Source: a virus. From it: a DNA stretch of 29,659 bases. Shown here in pieces: positions 18,676 through 26,490 of the stretch (position 1 is its first letter; each line of letters opens with the position of its first letter). The notes below the pieces were generated by a model. The model saw only the letters and a list, made by a program, of their open reading frames with translations, was not told where the DNA came from and searched no databases. The DNA is taken from the IMG/VR virus record IMGVR_UViG_3300042691_007211, positions 1-29,659 of that record; one strand, given 5' to 3'. A program made the position numbers and the translations under genes.

Positions 18676-21101
18676 TATGGAATTTCTCTTGGATCAAAAG
18701 TGGTGACTTGGCCTGAGCCAATACCTGTGAGCAATCCTGATCGCACAGTGCTAATCAAATCGTCTTGACTTATCACAGAGCCATTGACTGTCACATTGAC
18801 AGTTGTTCCCTTGCCTGCGTTCGGGCCAAAAATGCCTGATTCATAGTCGCCACTTGCGATGGAGCCTGTCACAGTATTTGAGCCAAAATCACCAGGGGAA
18901 ACTAGCGGTGGCAAACTTGGAGAGGCCGTTCGTGCGGCGGCTGCTGCTGCCTCTGCCTCAACAATCGCGGCGGCGGCTGCTTCGGCTGCTGCTCTTGCTG
19001 CCTCTGCTTGCGCTGATGCCAACTGCGCGGTTGCGATTGCGCCTTCGGCGGCTGCCTGTGCCGCGTCTGCAATTGCCAATGCTCCTTCTGCTGCGGTAGC
19101 CAAAGCACCTGCGGCTGCGGTGGCATTACCAAGAGCAGTGGTGACTGTTGCCGCATTATTTGTTGCGTTAGTTGCTAAAACTCCGAGCGCAGTGTCGGCA
19201 TCGCCAACACTTTTGATGTAAGCGTCAACTGCGCCTGTCGTGTCTTTCCAAGCCTTACCGATGCCATTAACAGGATCAATGAACTTGCCATTGTAATCAA
19301 ATGGAACGCCAATGTTTGCAAGATATGAGAGGACTTGAGCGTCAGTCAATCCCCATGCTTTTCCAAGTGCATTGACTTCGTCATCGGTAATTTTGAAATC
19401 ACGAACTTTGAGAACGAAGTCCGCATACTTCTCAATTTCCGCAACTGTCATTCCCCATTTGTCTTGCAAATCTTTGATTTCTTCGGGGGAGAGTTTGGAA
19501 TCTTTTAGTGCCTTGATGAAGTCAAGATATTTTTCAGCTTGTTCGGTTGTTAGACCCCACGCTGCTGCTAATAACTTGATTTCTTCGTCAGTAATTTTTT
19601 GATCTGCAACCGCAAAATACTGTGCAAGATAATTCTTGACAGCCTCAGTTGATAGACCCCACTTAGCGGCCAAGACTGCAATTTCTTCGCTAGTTATCTT
19701 GGTGTCAGATAGAGCCAACAAAATGTCTTGATATTTTTGCGCCTCGGCAATTGTGGCCTTGATTTGCTCTCGTTCTTCTTGCCTCAATGCAATTCGTGCG
19801 GCTTCTTCAATGTTGTTTTCGCGTAACAAATTCTGTCGAGCGGCTTCAAGATTAATTGCTTCATCTGTTGTTTTGGTATCAAAAGCGCCTGTGCCAGTAG
19901 CCTTGGCGGTCATACCTGCCAAACGCTCTAAATCTTTGAGATGTTCTGCAACGACTTGTGATTGTTTTTGAACAACCTTGCCATTTTGTTCAAAGCCCGA
20001 AGTCAAATCTCTAAGTTTAATAAAAGCTATGCCGGCTGCTGCTGCAAATGCCAAAACGCCTGCGGCTGCTGCTCTAGCAGATAGACCGCCAGTTGCAAAG
20101 GCTGTGGCAACGCCTGCTGCGGTGCCTGCGGCCGCTTGCTTCTTAAATGTTCCCGTGAGCAGTGTCAATGCCGAGATAAGTATTTGAACTCCGGCAGCGA
20201 CCTTGCCACCGACAAAGGTGCCGACGAGTATTGCGGCAAAGGCTTCAAAAGCACCCTGATTTCGGGCGATAACACCGAACATCTTGGCAAGTGCGCGAGT
20301 TGCGCCAACTGCAAATTCTACGAAGTTACGAAGAGCCTCAGCGATTTCATCTTTGTTTTGAGCAATAAACGCATCAAAGGCAGGCAAGACCTCAAGGCGA
20401 ATCATCTCTGCCAAATCCTGCAAAACAGGAATGAGAGCATAACCTAAAGCGTCAAGCGTCTGATCGAATTGTAGGCGAAGGCGGGCAAGTTGAAATTCAA
20501 AAGTTTGCGCACGCTTTTCAGCTTGGCCTGCGAAGGTGCTTCCAAGAACACCGAGGGCTTTGTTAAGGTCTTTACTCTTGACGATTGTTTCATCAAGTGG
20601 AACACCTAATTTTTTGAGTGCGCCGATATTTCCGCCAAGGGCGCGAACCATTGCATCCGTTACTTGGATGAGTGATTTGCCTGTTCCTGCGCTGACATCA
20701 AGGGCAAGTGCTTGAAGTGCCTGTGCCTGTGAAATGTCACCTGTTGCCTGTGTTAATTTCTGAAGGCTAGGAATCAACTCATTGTTATTGACGCCGACTT
20801 GAAGTTCTAGGGCGTCAAGATAACGAACAGTTGAGGCAATTTGTTCATCTGTGGCGTTTGTCGTATTGCGTAACGCAACAGCAAGGGCAGCCTGTTGTCT
20901 TTGATCCTCAATCGCACCTTGAACTGCATCTTTGCCAATTTTGACGGCCAACGCTGCTGTCGCTGCTGCCGCAACACCAAAAGCCTTGGCGATTGTTTTG
21001 CCCGCGTTAGCAAAAGACTCTTCAAGTTTTCTGAGGTCTTTGAGTGCCTCTTTGGAACCCTTGTCATTGTAGACCGTTACGATCCGTTCAAGGATTGCCA
21101 C
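18675..21101 (-). CDS. Tape measure protein
   Basis: 808 residues from GTG at 21101 (TAGTG overlap with the upstream stop). Typical features: a long helical N-terminal region (AILERIVTVYNDKGSKEAL, then EEQIA/LEL-type helices), hydrophobic segments near residues 275-345 (VGTFVGGKVAAGVQILI, ARAAAAGVLAFAAAAGIAF), four 34-residue tandem repeats near 466-601, an alanine-rich helix near 655-725, and a small C-terminal domain with NVTVNGSVIS. Tape-measure length scales with tail length; at about 0.15 nm per residue this suggests a tail of about 120 nm. It follows the chaperone and gp10-like genes in standard siphovirus order. Confidence 0.92.
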   Translation of the reverse strand: MAILERIVTVYNDKGSKEALKDLRKLEESFANAGKTIAKAFGVAAAATAALAVKIGKDAVQGAIEDQRQQAALAVALRNTTNATDEQIASTVRYLDALELQVGVNNNELIPSLQKLTQATGDISQAQALQALALDVSAGTGKSLIQVTDAMVRALGGNIGALKKLGVPLDETIVKSKDLNKALGVLGSTFAGQAEKRAQTFEFQLARLRLQFDQTLDALGYALIPVLQDLAEMIRLEVLPAFDAFIAQNKDEIAEALRNFVEFAVGATRALAKMFGVIARNQGAFEAFAAILVGTFVGGKVAAGVQILISALTLLTGTFKKQAAAGTAAGVATAFATGGLSARAAAAGVLAFAAAAGIAFIKLRDLTSGFEQNGKVVQKQSQVVAEHLKDLERLAGMTAKATGTGAFDTKTTDEAINLEAARQNLLRENNIEEAARIALRQEEREQIKATIAEAQKYQDILLALSDTKITSEEIAVLAAKWGLSTEAVKNYLAQYFAVADQKITDEEIKLLAAAWGLTTEQAEKYLDFIKALKDSKLSPEEIKDLQDKWGMTVAEIEKYADFVLKVRDFKITDDEVNALGKAWGLTDAQVLSYLANIGVPFDYNGKFIDPVNGIGKAWKDTTGAVDAYIKSVGDADTALGVLATNATNNAATVTTALGNATAAAGALATAAEGALAIADAAQAAAEGAIATAQLASAQAEAARAAAEAAAAAIVEAEAAAAAARTASPSLPPLVSPGDFGSNTVTGSIASGDYESGIFGPNAGKGTTVNVTVNGSVISQDDLISTVRSGLLTGIGSGQVTTFDPREIP
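19299..19706 (-). repeat. Four tandem 34-residue repeats within the tape measure
   Basis: Repeats begin at 19706, 19604, 19502 and 19400 on the minus strand, exactly 102 nt apart. The pattern is D-x-K-[IL]-[ST]-x-[ED]-E-[IV]...L...WG-[LM]-[ST]...Y[LA]. The DxKIxxEE half looks like the end of an EF-hand or dockerin loop, but the earlier calcium-binding acids are missing. At DNA level the copies have diverged, so they are old duplications kept for their helical spacing. Confidence 0.8.
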
Positions 21102-21751
21102 TAGACACCTCGCTTCTTCAACTGCGCATCCATACGAGCCTGCGCCTTCTTTTCCGCGCTTTCAATGGCTCTAAAGATACCTGCTTGCGCAGACTTCTTG
21201 TTGTTATCAACTGCCTTGATGAGTGCGCGGCCTTTGTCATTTCCTGAATGTTGTGCGGTAGGAATTACGCCATAATACTTCTCAACTGTTTCAATGAATT
21301 GTTGTGAAGCGTTCGGATTAGTTGAACGCGAAGCACGTGTTCTTGCTCGTGAGGCACGAGAGCCTCGACCAGCAGTTTCAAAGATTGCACCTGCCGCATC
21401 GCGCTGAATGACACCATAAGCATTTTTGAAACCTGTTGAATTTTTCTTACTTGTTGGCGCAACAGACTTGATTCCTGCTTTTGCTTTTGCGCCATCATAG
21501 ACAGGAAAAGAAGGCCCGCGTTTTTCTCCCTGTGGCAATGGCCCAATAAGGCCTCCACCAACATTTGCTCGTTGCCAACCTGAAGGTCGAACATCGAAGG
21601 GGAGATAATCGCGTGCCTCTGAGACTACTGTTGAAAGAACGCCTTTGATTTCTTTATCAAGAGCGCGCTTGAGATCGGGCGCGAATCGCTCCAATGCAGT
21701 CACAGTTTCCGACAAACCTTGCATCGTCACTGTGTATTGGGGAACCTTCAA
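21101..21751 (-). CDS. HK97 gp10-like neck / tail-completion protein
   Basis: 216 residues. The start is taken as TTG at 21751, forming a TTGA overlap with the chaperone T-frame stop. N-terminal helix GLSETVTALERFAPDLKRALDKE, then VVSEARDYLPF, is the gp10-like layout; a basic central region (RGSRASRARTRASRST) and a C-terminal helix with KRGV follow. Such proteins usually sit at the head-tail interface. Here the gene lies between the chaperones and tape measure, a position also seen in actinobacterial phages. Function is assigned from layout and position; a minor tail protein is the alternative. Confidence 0.6.
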   Translation of the reverse strand: MKVPQYTVTMQGLSETVTALERFAPDLKRALDKEIKGVLSTVVSEARDYLPFDVRPSGWQRANVGGGLIGPLPQGEKRGPSFPVYDGAKAKAGIKSVAPTSKKNSTGFKNAYGVIQRDAAGAIFETAGRGSRASRARTRASRSTNPNASQQFIETVEKYYGVIPTAQHSGNDKGRALIKAVDNNKKSAQAGIFRAIESAEKKAQARMDAQLKKRGV

Positions 21752-21910
21752 TTCGCGCCTCGCAATCTCGCTCGTTCTTTAATGTAGGCAAACACCGCTT
21801 CCAATACACCATCAGGCGCATCTAATAAATCAGCGATGGGCAAACCAGTCTCCACAGAGACGGCGGCTATGTTATAGCTCAGTGAGTCTCTGTGGATTCG
21901 GAAGAAGGGT
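21748..21910 (-). CDS. Tail assembly chaperone, T-frame extension (-1 frameshift product)
   Basis: This frame has no good start codon and is open from at least 21910 to the TGA at 21748. It reads DSLSYNIAAVSVETGLPIAD, then LLDAPDGVLEAVFAYIKE and RARLRGAN, a typical second half of a lambda G/GT-like chaperone. It is in the -1 frame relative to the G part, which stops at 21879, so it must be made by ribosomal frameshift within about 21880-21930. The best slip candidate is the CCCTTCT run at 21908-21902, but it is not a perfect X-XXY-YYZ heptamer. The long form would bind the tape measure during tail assembly. Confidence 0.65.
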
Positions 21911-22157
21911 CTGTTGTCAAGGTAACGCTGTCCAATGTGTCAAGGAAGTCATTGCCGAATGGCTTGACTACTTTGCCATTGGCGCGAAGTGCTAACCAAG
22001 CCAAATAGTAAATATGTTCTAATTTCTGTTCCTCACCAATCAGCTTGGCAAGGCCTTTGCCATACTTTTGCTCAAACTCAACAATGATGCGTGGTCGTAA
22101 AGAAAATGCATCTTCAAACCCATCTGTGAGTTTTACTTTTACTTTTAAGCCGTCCAT
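21879..22157 (-). CDS. Tail assembly chaperone, G part
   Basis: 92 residues from ATG at 22157, with a GGGGGAAAA ribosome site; the frame to 22259 is not needed. The core is helical: FEDAFSLRPRIIVEFEQKYGKGLAKLI then EHIYYLAWLALRANGKVVKPF, a common layout for phage tail-assembly chaperones. It ends DPSSESTETH, where the T frame takes over by a -1 shift. It lies between the tail tube genes and the tape measure, as in most siphoviruses. It chaperones the tape measure while the tube polymerises. Confidence 0.78.
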   Translation of the reverse strand: MDGLKVKVKLTDGFEDAFSLRPRIIVEFEQKYGKGLAKLIGEEQKLEHIYYLAWLALRANGKVVKPFGNDFLDTLDSVTLTTDPSSESTETH

Positions 22158-22168
22158 TTTTCCCCCTG

Positions 22169-22591
22169 TTAAGAAGTTGCTTTTGAAATTGCACCTGAAA
22201 TGGGCCATGTCACTTGAATCGTTGACAATGCGCCGACGGCGGCATTGATTGACGACCAAGATGTGATGACCGCGTTGAAAGTATATTTCGGATTCGTAGC
22301 CGAAACAGTTGTGTTCTGTGGTCGAACTTCCATCGCCACAGTCGTTCCAAGTTTCTTTGTGGCGTTTGTCGGATAAATCAACTGTTCAAGTTGACTGCTC
22401 GCAAAGTCCTGCATTAGGTCTAAGGTGATGCTATTAGTTGCGACTCCGGCAATTACTGACCTGTCACTATCCCCGACCTTTGTTGTGTCAATCGTTTCAT
22501 AGGTGGTGGAGATAGTGACGGATCGAGCAAAGGAAGAAATGTCCACACCAGCGAGAGAAATGAAAGCGTTGGTGAGAACGATTTTTGCCAT
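22169..22591 (-). CDS. Major tail tube protein, copy 2
   Basis: 140 residues from ATG at 22591. It shares its layout and many residues with the upstream gene: M-A-x-IVLTNA(F/Y) at the start, VDIS, TTYETIDTTKVG, NSITLDLMQDFAS in the middle, then SATNPKYTFNAVITSW and VTWPISGAISKAT at the end. This is the tail-tube beta-sandwich layout of actinobacterial siphophages. Tandem divergent copies suggest either that both build the tube or that one is a minor, decorating or tail-end subunit. Confidence 0.78.
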   Translation of the reverse strand: MAKIVLTNAFISLAGVDISSFARSVTISTTYETIDTTKVGDSDRSVIAGVATNSITLDLMQDFASSQLEQLIYPTNATKKLGTTVAMEVRPQNTTVSATNPKYTFNAVITSWSSINAAVGALSTIQVTWPISGAISKATS

Positions 22592-22594
22592 GAA

Positions 22595-23005
22595 CTATGC
22601 AGTTGCCTTTGTGACTGCGCCGCTTACAGGCCAAGTCACTGATGCGGTTGCCAATTCGCCAACTGCGCCATTGAGAGGTGTCCACTCTGAGACAAGCGCG
22701 GTGCAGGTATACGACGGATTTGTTGCGCTTGTTGTTCCACCATTAGGCTTCACAACAACTGTGGTTGTGGTGCCGAGTAGCGGATAGACAGTCGCTTCAA
22801 TTGAACCTGAAGCGTAGTCCTGATGAAATTCAAGGGTGATTGAGTTATCTGCAAGACCTCCGATGCGTGAACGTGCGCCTGAAGTTCCGAATGCTGTTGT
22901 CTCAACAACATCAATTGATGAATTGAGACTTACTGATGCCAGATGGTCACTAACATCGACAGAATTGATGGTGACATAGGCATTGGTTAGAACGATGCGT
23001 GCCAT
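22595..23005 (-). CDS. Major tail tube protein, copy 1
   Basis: 136 residues from ATG at 23005 (TAATG with the 57-residue gene). MARIVLTNAYVTINSVDVSD, then NSITLEFHQDYASGS and VTWPVSGAVTKATA, closely parallels copy 2. Judged by eye the two share roughly one third to one half of residues, strongest at the N-terminus and the WP(V/I)SGA end. It would assemble as stacked rings around the tape measure. Which copy is the main structural subunit cannot be decided here. Confidence 0.78.
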   Translation of the reverse strand: MARIVLTNAYVTINSVDVSDHLASVSLNSSIDVVETTAFGTSGARSRIGGLADNSITLEFHQDYASGSIEATVYPLLGTTTTVVVKPNGGTTSATNPSYTCTALVSEWTPLNGAVGELATASVTWPVSGAVTKATA

Positions 23006-23178
23006 TATTTCTTGGCTCCTTCTTGTGCCGGTTTGATTGTTGGTTGATTTGCTTCGATGTGGCCACCAACAATGAGAGCATCAATGTTTGCGCCTGCATC
23101 TTCTAGTTCTTTCAAGGTAAGAATCTCACCTTGCTTTTTTCCACAGACCTCGCGGTCTGAGATGACTTTGTAAGTCAT
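23005..23178 (-). CDS. 57-residue conserved-type small protein in the tail module
   Basis: From ATG at 23178, with an AGGAGAAGAC ribosome site, to TAA at 23005, coupled as TAATG to the first tail-tube gene. It reads MTYKVISDREVCGKKQGEIL then KELEDAGANIDALIVGGHI, and ends with a KPAQEGAKK tail. The pattern VxGxxxGExxxLxELxxxGxNIxALIxGGHI is like small proteins found before tail tube genes in actinobacterial phages. It might chaperone the tube protein; this is inference from coupling. Confidence 0.65.
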   Translation of the reverse strand: MTYKVISDREVCGKKQGEILTLKELEDAGANIDALIVGGHIEANQPTIKPAQEGAKK

Positions 23179-23186
23179 GTCTTCTC

Positions 23187-23585
23187 CTATCCCCAGAGCG
23201 TGAGTCTGTATCTATATGAAAGAAATGTAACCCCTTGTGAGTCATAGGTGCCTGCTTCGGCTCCTGTGACACGCAAAGTGTTCACTGCTCCCGACAAAGT
23301 GCGATCACTTTCAAGCGCGGCCTTGATTGAGCTAGCGCCTGACCCTGAGAGGTAGGCATCCAACTTGTCTTGTCCTGAGCGTTCTGAAAAGCGTTGCACA
23401 ATCACAACCACATCAACTTGTGCTTGGTCAAGACCACGAGCATTGTCGATGTCGAATGTGAAATCTAATTGGCCGACAACTGCGGCAGGTGGAACGATGG
23501 TGTCAGGAATGAGGTCATAAGCACGCAGACCTGTAATTGTCTGAAGGGCGCTTTTGAGGCGATCACGCACTGTGCTTGGGTTCAT
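23187..23585 (-). CDS. Tail terminator / tail-completion protein
   Basis: 132 residues from ATG at 23585 (ATGA with the connector stop). An N-terminal helix (MNPSTVRDRLKSALQTITG) leads to LRAYDLIPDTIVPPAAVVG. Then come a beta strand VDVVVIVQRFSERSGQDKLD and YLSGSGASSIKAALESD, and a final strand pair. The PPAAVVG...RxSxRxxQDKLDAYL core is characteristic of the tail-terminator proteins of actinobacterial siphoviruses. These cap the tail tube and join it to the neck. The gene lies in the expected place between connector and tail tube. Confidence 0.75.
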   Translation of the reverse strand: MNPSTVRDRLKSALQTITGLRAYDLIPDTIVPPAAVVGQLDFTFDIDNARGLDQAQVDVVVIVQRFSERSGQDKLDAYLSGSGASSIKAALESDRTLSGAVNTLRVTGAEAGTYDSQGVTFLSYRYRLTLWG

Positions 23586-24190
23586 ACTGCCAAACCATTG
23601 TTTCTCTTAATTGGGCGCAATAAAGCCTCAACATCAGGATCGAGTCGTGAAGACAACCTGACTGTTCCAAGTTCAGGAGTTCCTGCAATCCCAAATGGCG
23701 ATTGCTTACGAATAAAGAGGCGCGAAGATTGAATCAAACAGGCTTGATTGACTTCTGATGGAAGTGCCGACCATCCCCAAACGCCTGTGACCTTGACTGC
23801 CTGTGGCAAGTAATATGGAAAAACATAAGCGCCTGTTGCAAGAATCCGAGTGTAAGGCCAACCGCGTCGAGGATTATTGATTGGCTCTGTCATAAAGTCA
23901 GAAGTTGACCATACAGTTGACCAAGTTTGATTGAAATTGTCGTCGGTGGCAATTTGTGAAATTGAAACAAAATCATCAACAGCAAGACTCCAAGGATTTT
24001 GCGCTGTGTAATATCTCGTGACAGGACTGCCTGATGTTCCGTCAGCATAGAAGAAGCGACCAGTGTAGTCGTCAATCATTCTGCTCGTGGAAGTTATTGA
24101 CAATTCAAGCAAAGCATCGTCGCTTGTGTCAGTTATTGCCAGCGATGCCTTGAGTTCCGCGAGTGTCGCGTAGCCGTTGGTGATTGCCAC
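23582..24190 (-). CDS. Head-tail connector (gp6-like adaptor)
   Basis: 202 residues from GTG at 24190, with a GAGGAAAAC ribosome site. The N-terminus MAITNGYATLAELKASLAI, then LELSITSTSRMIDDYTGR, gives the helical adaptor pattern. A beta-rich middle insert of about 90 residues (TRYYTAQNPWSLAVDDFVSI, WPYTRILATGAY) follows, then a final helix before LGTVRLSSRLDPDVEALLRP. Such connectors dock onto the portal ring. Its position before the tail terminator fits. Confidence 0.75.
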   Translation of the reverse strand: MAITNGYATLAELKASLAITDTSDDALLELSITSTSRMIDDYTGRFFYADGTSGSPVTRYYTAQNPWSLAVDDFVSISQIATDDNFNQTWSTVWSTSDFMTEPINNPRRGWPYTRILATGAYVFPYYLPQAVKVTGVWGWSALPSEVNQACLIQSSRLFIRKQSPFGIAGTPELGTVRLSSRLDPDVEALLRPIKRNNGLAV

Positions 24191-24278
24191 TTGTTTTCCT
24201 CTTCTTCGGTTTGGATTGAACTGCGCGTTCTAATTTTGGAAGAGCCGTTGCGCTCTCTTTTCGCTTCAATCGCGCCAT
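24129..24278 (-). CDS. Possible small basic protein overlapping the connector start
   Basis: 49 residues from ATG at 24278, overlapping the glycosyltransferase stop by 13 nt, to TGA at 24129, overlapping the connector by 62 nt. The first 30 residues are extremely basic (MARLKRKESATALPKLER, then PKKRKT). This would fill the 75-nt gap between the two genes. The weak ribosome site and long overlap keep it doubtful. If translated it may bind nucleic acid or simply couple translation. Confidence 0.3.
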   Translation of the reverse strand: MARLKRKESATALPKLERAVQSKPKKRKTSGNHQRLRDTRGTQGIAGNN

Positions 24279-24949
24279 GAGTCGTGATGTTCCTCTTTGA
24301 GCCAATAATTCTTTGAGTGAGGCAAGATGGCTGCCGTGTTCACATGAATCGGGAAGCCTAGTGATTTAATTCGACGACAGAAGAGTAGGTCTTCACCTAT
24401 CCATTCGCCATTGACAGGGCCATCCCAAAACCAACACCAATCCTTGCCTTGATTTGGGTCGGCTGCGTCTCTCATTGCTTCAAGAACGCTGCGATGCACC
24501 ATCAAACAACCTGTGCCTGCGGCATCTATCTCAAAGACTGCGTTCTTGTCGTATTTGTAAAGCGGAAGAAATCCATTTGGTGTGTCTTGAAAAATCGCTG
24601 GAACGGGTTTTGGATAAGGCTTACCAACAACACCGAAACCTGCAAAAACTAAACCTGCAACAACAGGGCGTTCTTTGTCGTGTGCGGTGTCACACAATAA
24701 ATCAAATGTACGAACATCCAATTGCTCATCAGAATCAATCATCAAAAGCCAATCAGAATCAGTCATTTCTAAGAATTGCTTGACTACTCGATTGCGTTGC
24801 TTTGAGAGAAGACCTGAACCTTTAATGCGAACAAATGGGCCGAGCTTTGATGTGCGAGCTGATGCGAGTTGAATCAAATGATATGCGAACCCGCCATTGA
24901 CCATGCCAGGATCGCAAGACCCGATTGAAACTTTGTGACCTGTTTTCAT
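24266..24949 (-). CDS. Glycosyltransferase (GT-A) inside the head module
   Basis: 227 residues from ATG at 24949, with GGGGGAAC upstream. GT-A signature: VSIGSCDPGMVNGGFA, RIKGSGLLSKQRNRVV, then DWLLMIDSDEQ with D72xD74 as the metal/UDP-sugar motif. A later GTGCLMVHRSVLEAM and a final EDLLFCRRIKSLG complete the acceptor side. It lies directly after the major capsid gene and before the connector, an unusual place for an enzyme. Modification of capsid or tail proteins during assembly is a reasonable inference; an enzyme acting on host glycans is the alternative. Confidence 0.82.
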   Translation of the reverse strand: MKTGHKVSIGSCDPGMVNGGFAYHLIQLASARTSKLGPFVRIKGSGLLSKQRNRVVKQFLEMTDSDWLLMIDSDEQLDVRTFDLLCDTAHDKERPVVAGLVFAGFGVVGKPYPKPVPAIFQDTPNGFLPLYKYDKNAVFEIDAAGTGCLMVHRSVLEAMRDAADPNQGKDWCWFWDGPVNGEWIGEDLLFCRRIKSLGFPIHVNTAAILPHSKNYWLKEEHHDSWRD

Positions 24950-24970
24950 AGTTCCCCCGAACTTTAGGAA

Positions 24971-25013
24971 GTGCAGAGACGAATGAGTCGGGGGGCCTCA
25001 TCCGCCTCTGCAC
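24971..25013 (-). terminator. Strong hairpin after the major capsid gene
   Basis: Arms 24971-24987 and 24997-25013 form a 17-bp stem with a nine-base loop; on the transcribed strand the two irregular positions are G.U pairs, which fits an RNA structure on that strand. No long U-run follows, so it may be a weak terminator, an RNA-protection or an expression-step element between capsid and downstream genes. Confidence 0.6.
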
Positions 25014-25021
25014 AATCTTGA

Positions 25022-25041
25022 CTTCTAGTTCAAACTAGAAG
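25022..25041. repeat. Perfect palindrome over the capsid stop codon
   Basis: CTTCTAGTT at 25022-25030 and AACTAGAAG at 25033-25041 are exact inverted repeats separated by two bases. The TAG stop of the capsid gene is inside one arm. With the following hairpin it makes a double structure at the 3' end of the capsid message. Confidence 0.65.
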
Positions 25042-26381
25042 GTTGGTGCTGATAAGCCTGTTCCTGAAATGATGGAAGCGGCTGTTGGGTAACGTCCTGC
25101 GGTATAAGCAGCGTAACCATAAACGACTGTCTTGATGGTGAGGTTTCCTGCACCTGTCGCGTCGTAGCGAAGTGTGAATGGAGAACCTGGTTGCTCCCAA
25201 AGGTGAGATTCGCCTGCGGTCACAACATAGATTTCATCTTGATTTGTTGTGGTTCCGTAGGTTGTTCCGATGTTTGCATCGGTCACAATTGGAAGACCCA
25301 TCATCTGATAGCCAGAGTTTCCGTAAGCAGCGCCACCATTTCCGACACCAGCAGCGTTGGTTGGGCCATTAGCGGCAGGAACAACGAGTGGGCGGTTTGT
25401 TGAATCAACCGCAGCAAGCAAGAATGCAAGGCGGCGTGGGTGCATCACGAAGTGAGTTGGGTTGACAAATGCGTTTGTCTGAATCTGCTGAATTGCATCA
25501 GCGAGTTTCGGATAAAGCAATGCAACTGTTGGAGCAGTTGAGGTGAAGGTGATTGCGTTTCCACCTGAAGCGCGAAGGCCAAGAATCTGTCCTGCGCTGC
25601 CTGTTCCATTGAGGATTTGTGAGTCAAGAGTTGTGTGCCATGAACGGATGAGGTCTTGAGCAACGAATGTGTCAATTCCTGTTCCGCGCTCAATCGCTTG
25701 ACGGGATAGGTCTTGCTGACCGGCAATGGTTCTGACATTGATAGTCAAGAGGGTGTCGTCAACATCTGTTTCGCTGACTGCATCGTTCTGTGTGACTTGA
25801 ACGGCCGTTGAGGAACCAGTCGTCATGCGGCTAATGTTCAGAGTCATACCAGAAGGAGGCAAGGTCATCTTGTTTGTGACGAAGTCTGCAAATGGGCGAC
25901 CTGCACGAGCCAAAGGTGCTGCGAGATCAACGAGGTATTGTGGAATCACAAGACCATCGAACTGAGCAGTTCCGACATCGCGGCGCTCAATTGATTCTTC
26001 GCGTTGGTGACGAGCTAGACGCTCCTGCGCAGCATAATCAGATTTGAACTGTGCGTTGTAAGCATCCTTGAAGAAGGAAGAATCTGATTCTGGTGCGTAG
26101 GTGCGTGATTCGCGTGTTACTTTGAAACCGCCGACCTTTGGGGTGGCGATGTCTGCTACTGCTGCGCGTGCTTCAGCAGCCTTGCGGTCTGCATCTGCCT
26201 GAGCAGTGAGTTTTTCAATTTTCTCATCGAGAGAACGGGATTCAGCGACTAGAGCATCAACCTTTGCGGTTTCCTCTGCGGTTAGATCGGTGCGGCTCTC
26301 TGCTGCTACTGCTTCGAGAACTGCATCCATTTCTGCCTTCACTGCATCACGGCGCTCGACTACCTTGTCAAAATATGACAT
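25035..26381 (-). CDS. Major capsid protein, HK97 fold
   Basis: 448 residues from ATG at 26381, with AAGGAGC nine bases upstream. The first 80 residues are a charged coiled coil (VVERRDAVKAEMDAVLEAV ... RSLDEKIEKLTAQ), the scaffold-like delta domain. After about residue 130 comes the shell domain: GLVIPQYLVDLAAPLARAGRPF, ISRMTTGS, QDLSRQAIERGTGIDTFVAQDL, LNGTGSAGQILGL, and VMHPRRLAFLLAAVD. The protease gene immediately before it would remove the delta domain. Standard HK97-type gene order (portal, protease, capsid) supports the call. Confidence 0.93.
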   Translation of the reverse strand: MSYFDKVVERRDAVKAEMDAVLEAVAAESRTDLTAEETAKVDALVAESRSLDEKIEKLTAQADADRKAAEARAAVADIATPKVGGFKVTRESRTYAPESDSSFFKDAYNAQFKSDYAAQERLARHQREESIERRDVGTAQFDGLVIPQYLVDLAAPLARAGRPFADFVTNKMTLPPSGMTLNISRMTTGSSTAVQVTQNDAVSETDVDDTLLTINVRTIAGQQDLSRQAIERGTGIDTFVAQDLIRSWHTTLDSQILNGTGSAGQILGLRASGGNAITFTSTAPTVALLYPKLADAIQQIQTNAFVNPTHFVMHPRRLAFLLAAVDSTNRPLVVPAANGPTNAAGVGNGGAAYGNSGYQMMGLPIVTDANIGTTYGTTTNQDEIYVVTAGESHLWEQPGSPFTLRYDATGAGNLTIKTVVYGYAAYTAGRYPTAASIISGTGLSAPTF

Positions 26382-26469
26382 TGAGTTTTGCTCCTTGTGA
26401 GTTGGGTTGCGAGGTGGTGGCGAAGATGCTCACGGCGCTTCAAGGGTGTGAGGTTCGCTCCGACTTCAA

Positions 26470-26487
26470 TCTGCTCGATTGAGCAGA
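26470..26487. repeat. Hairpin at the end of the protease gene
   Basis: TCTGCTC (26470-26476) and GAGCAGA (26481-26487) pair around GATT, 3 nt past the protease stop. There is no U-run on the transcribed strand. It sits in the 109-nt gap before the capsid gene, which otherwise holds only the capsid ribosome site. It could set different mRNA levels of protease and capsid. Confidence 0.55.
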
Positions 26488-26490
26488 AAA

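Noticed and set aside
18859-19221. Plus-strand alanine-rich frame opposite the tape measure
   Set aside because: Antisense of the GC-biased alanine codons in the tape measure; such shadow frames are expected and it has no start context.
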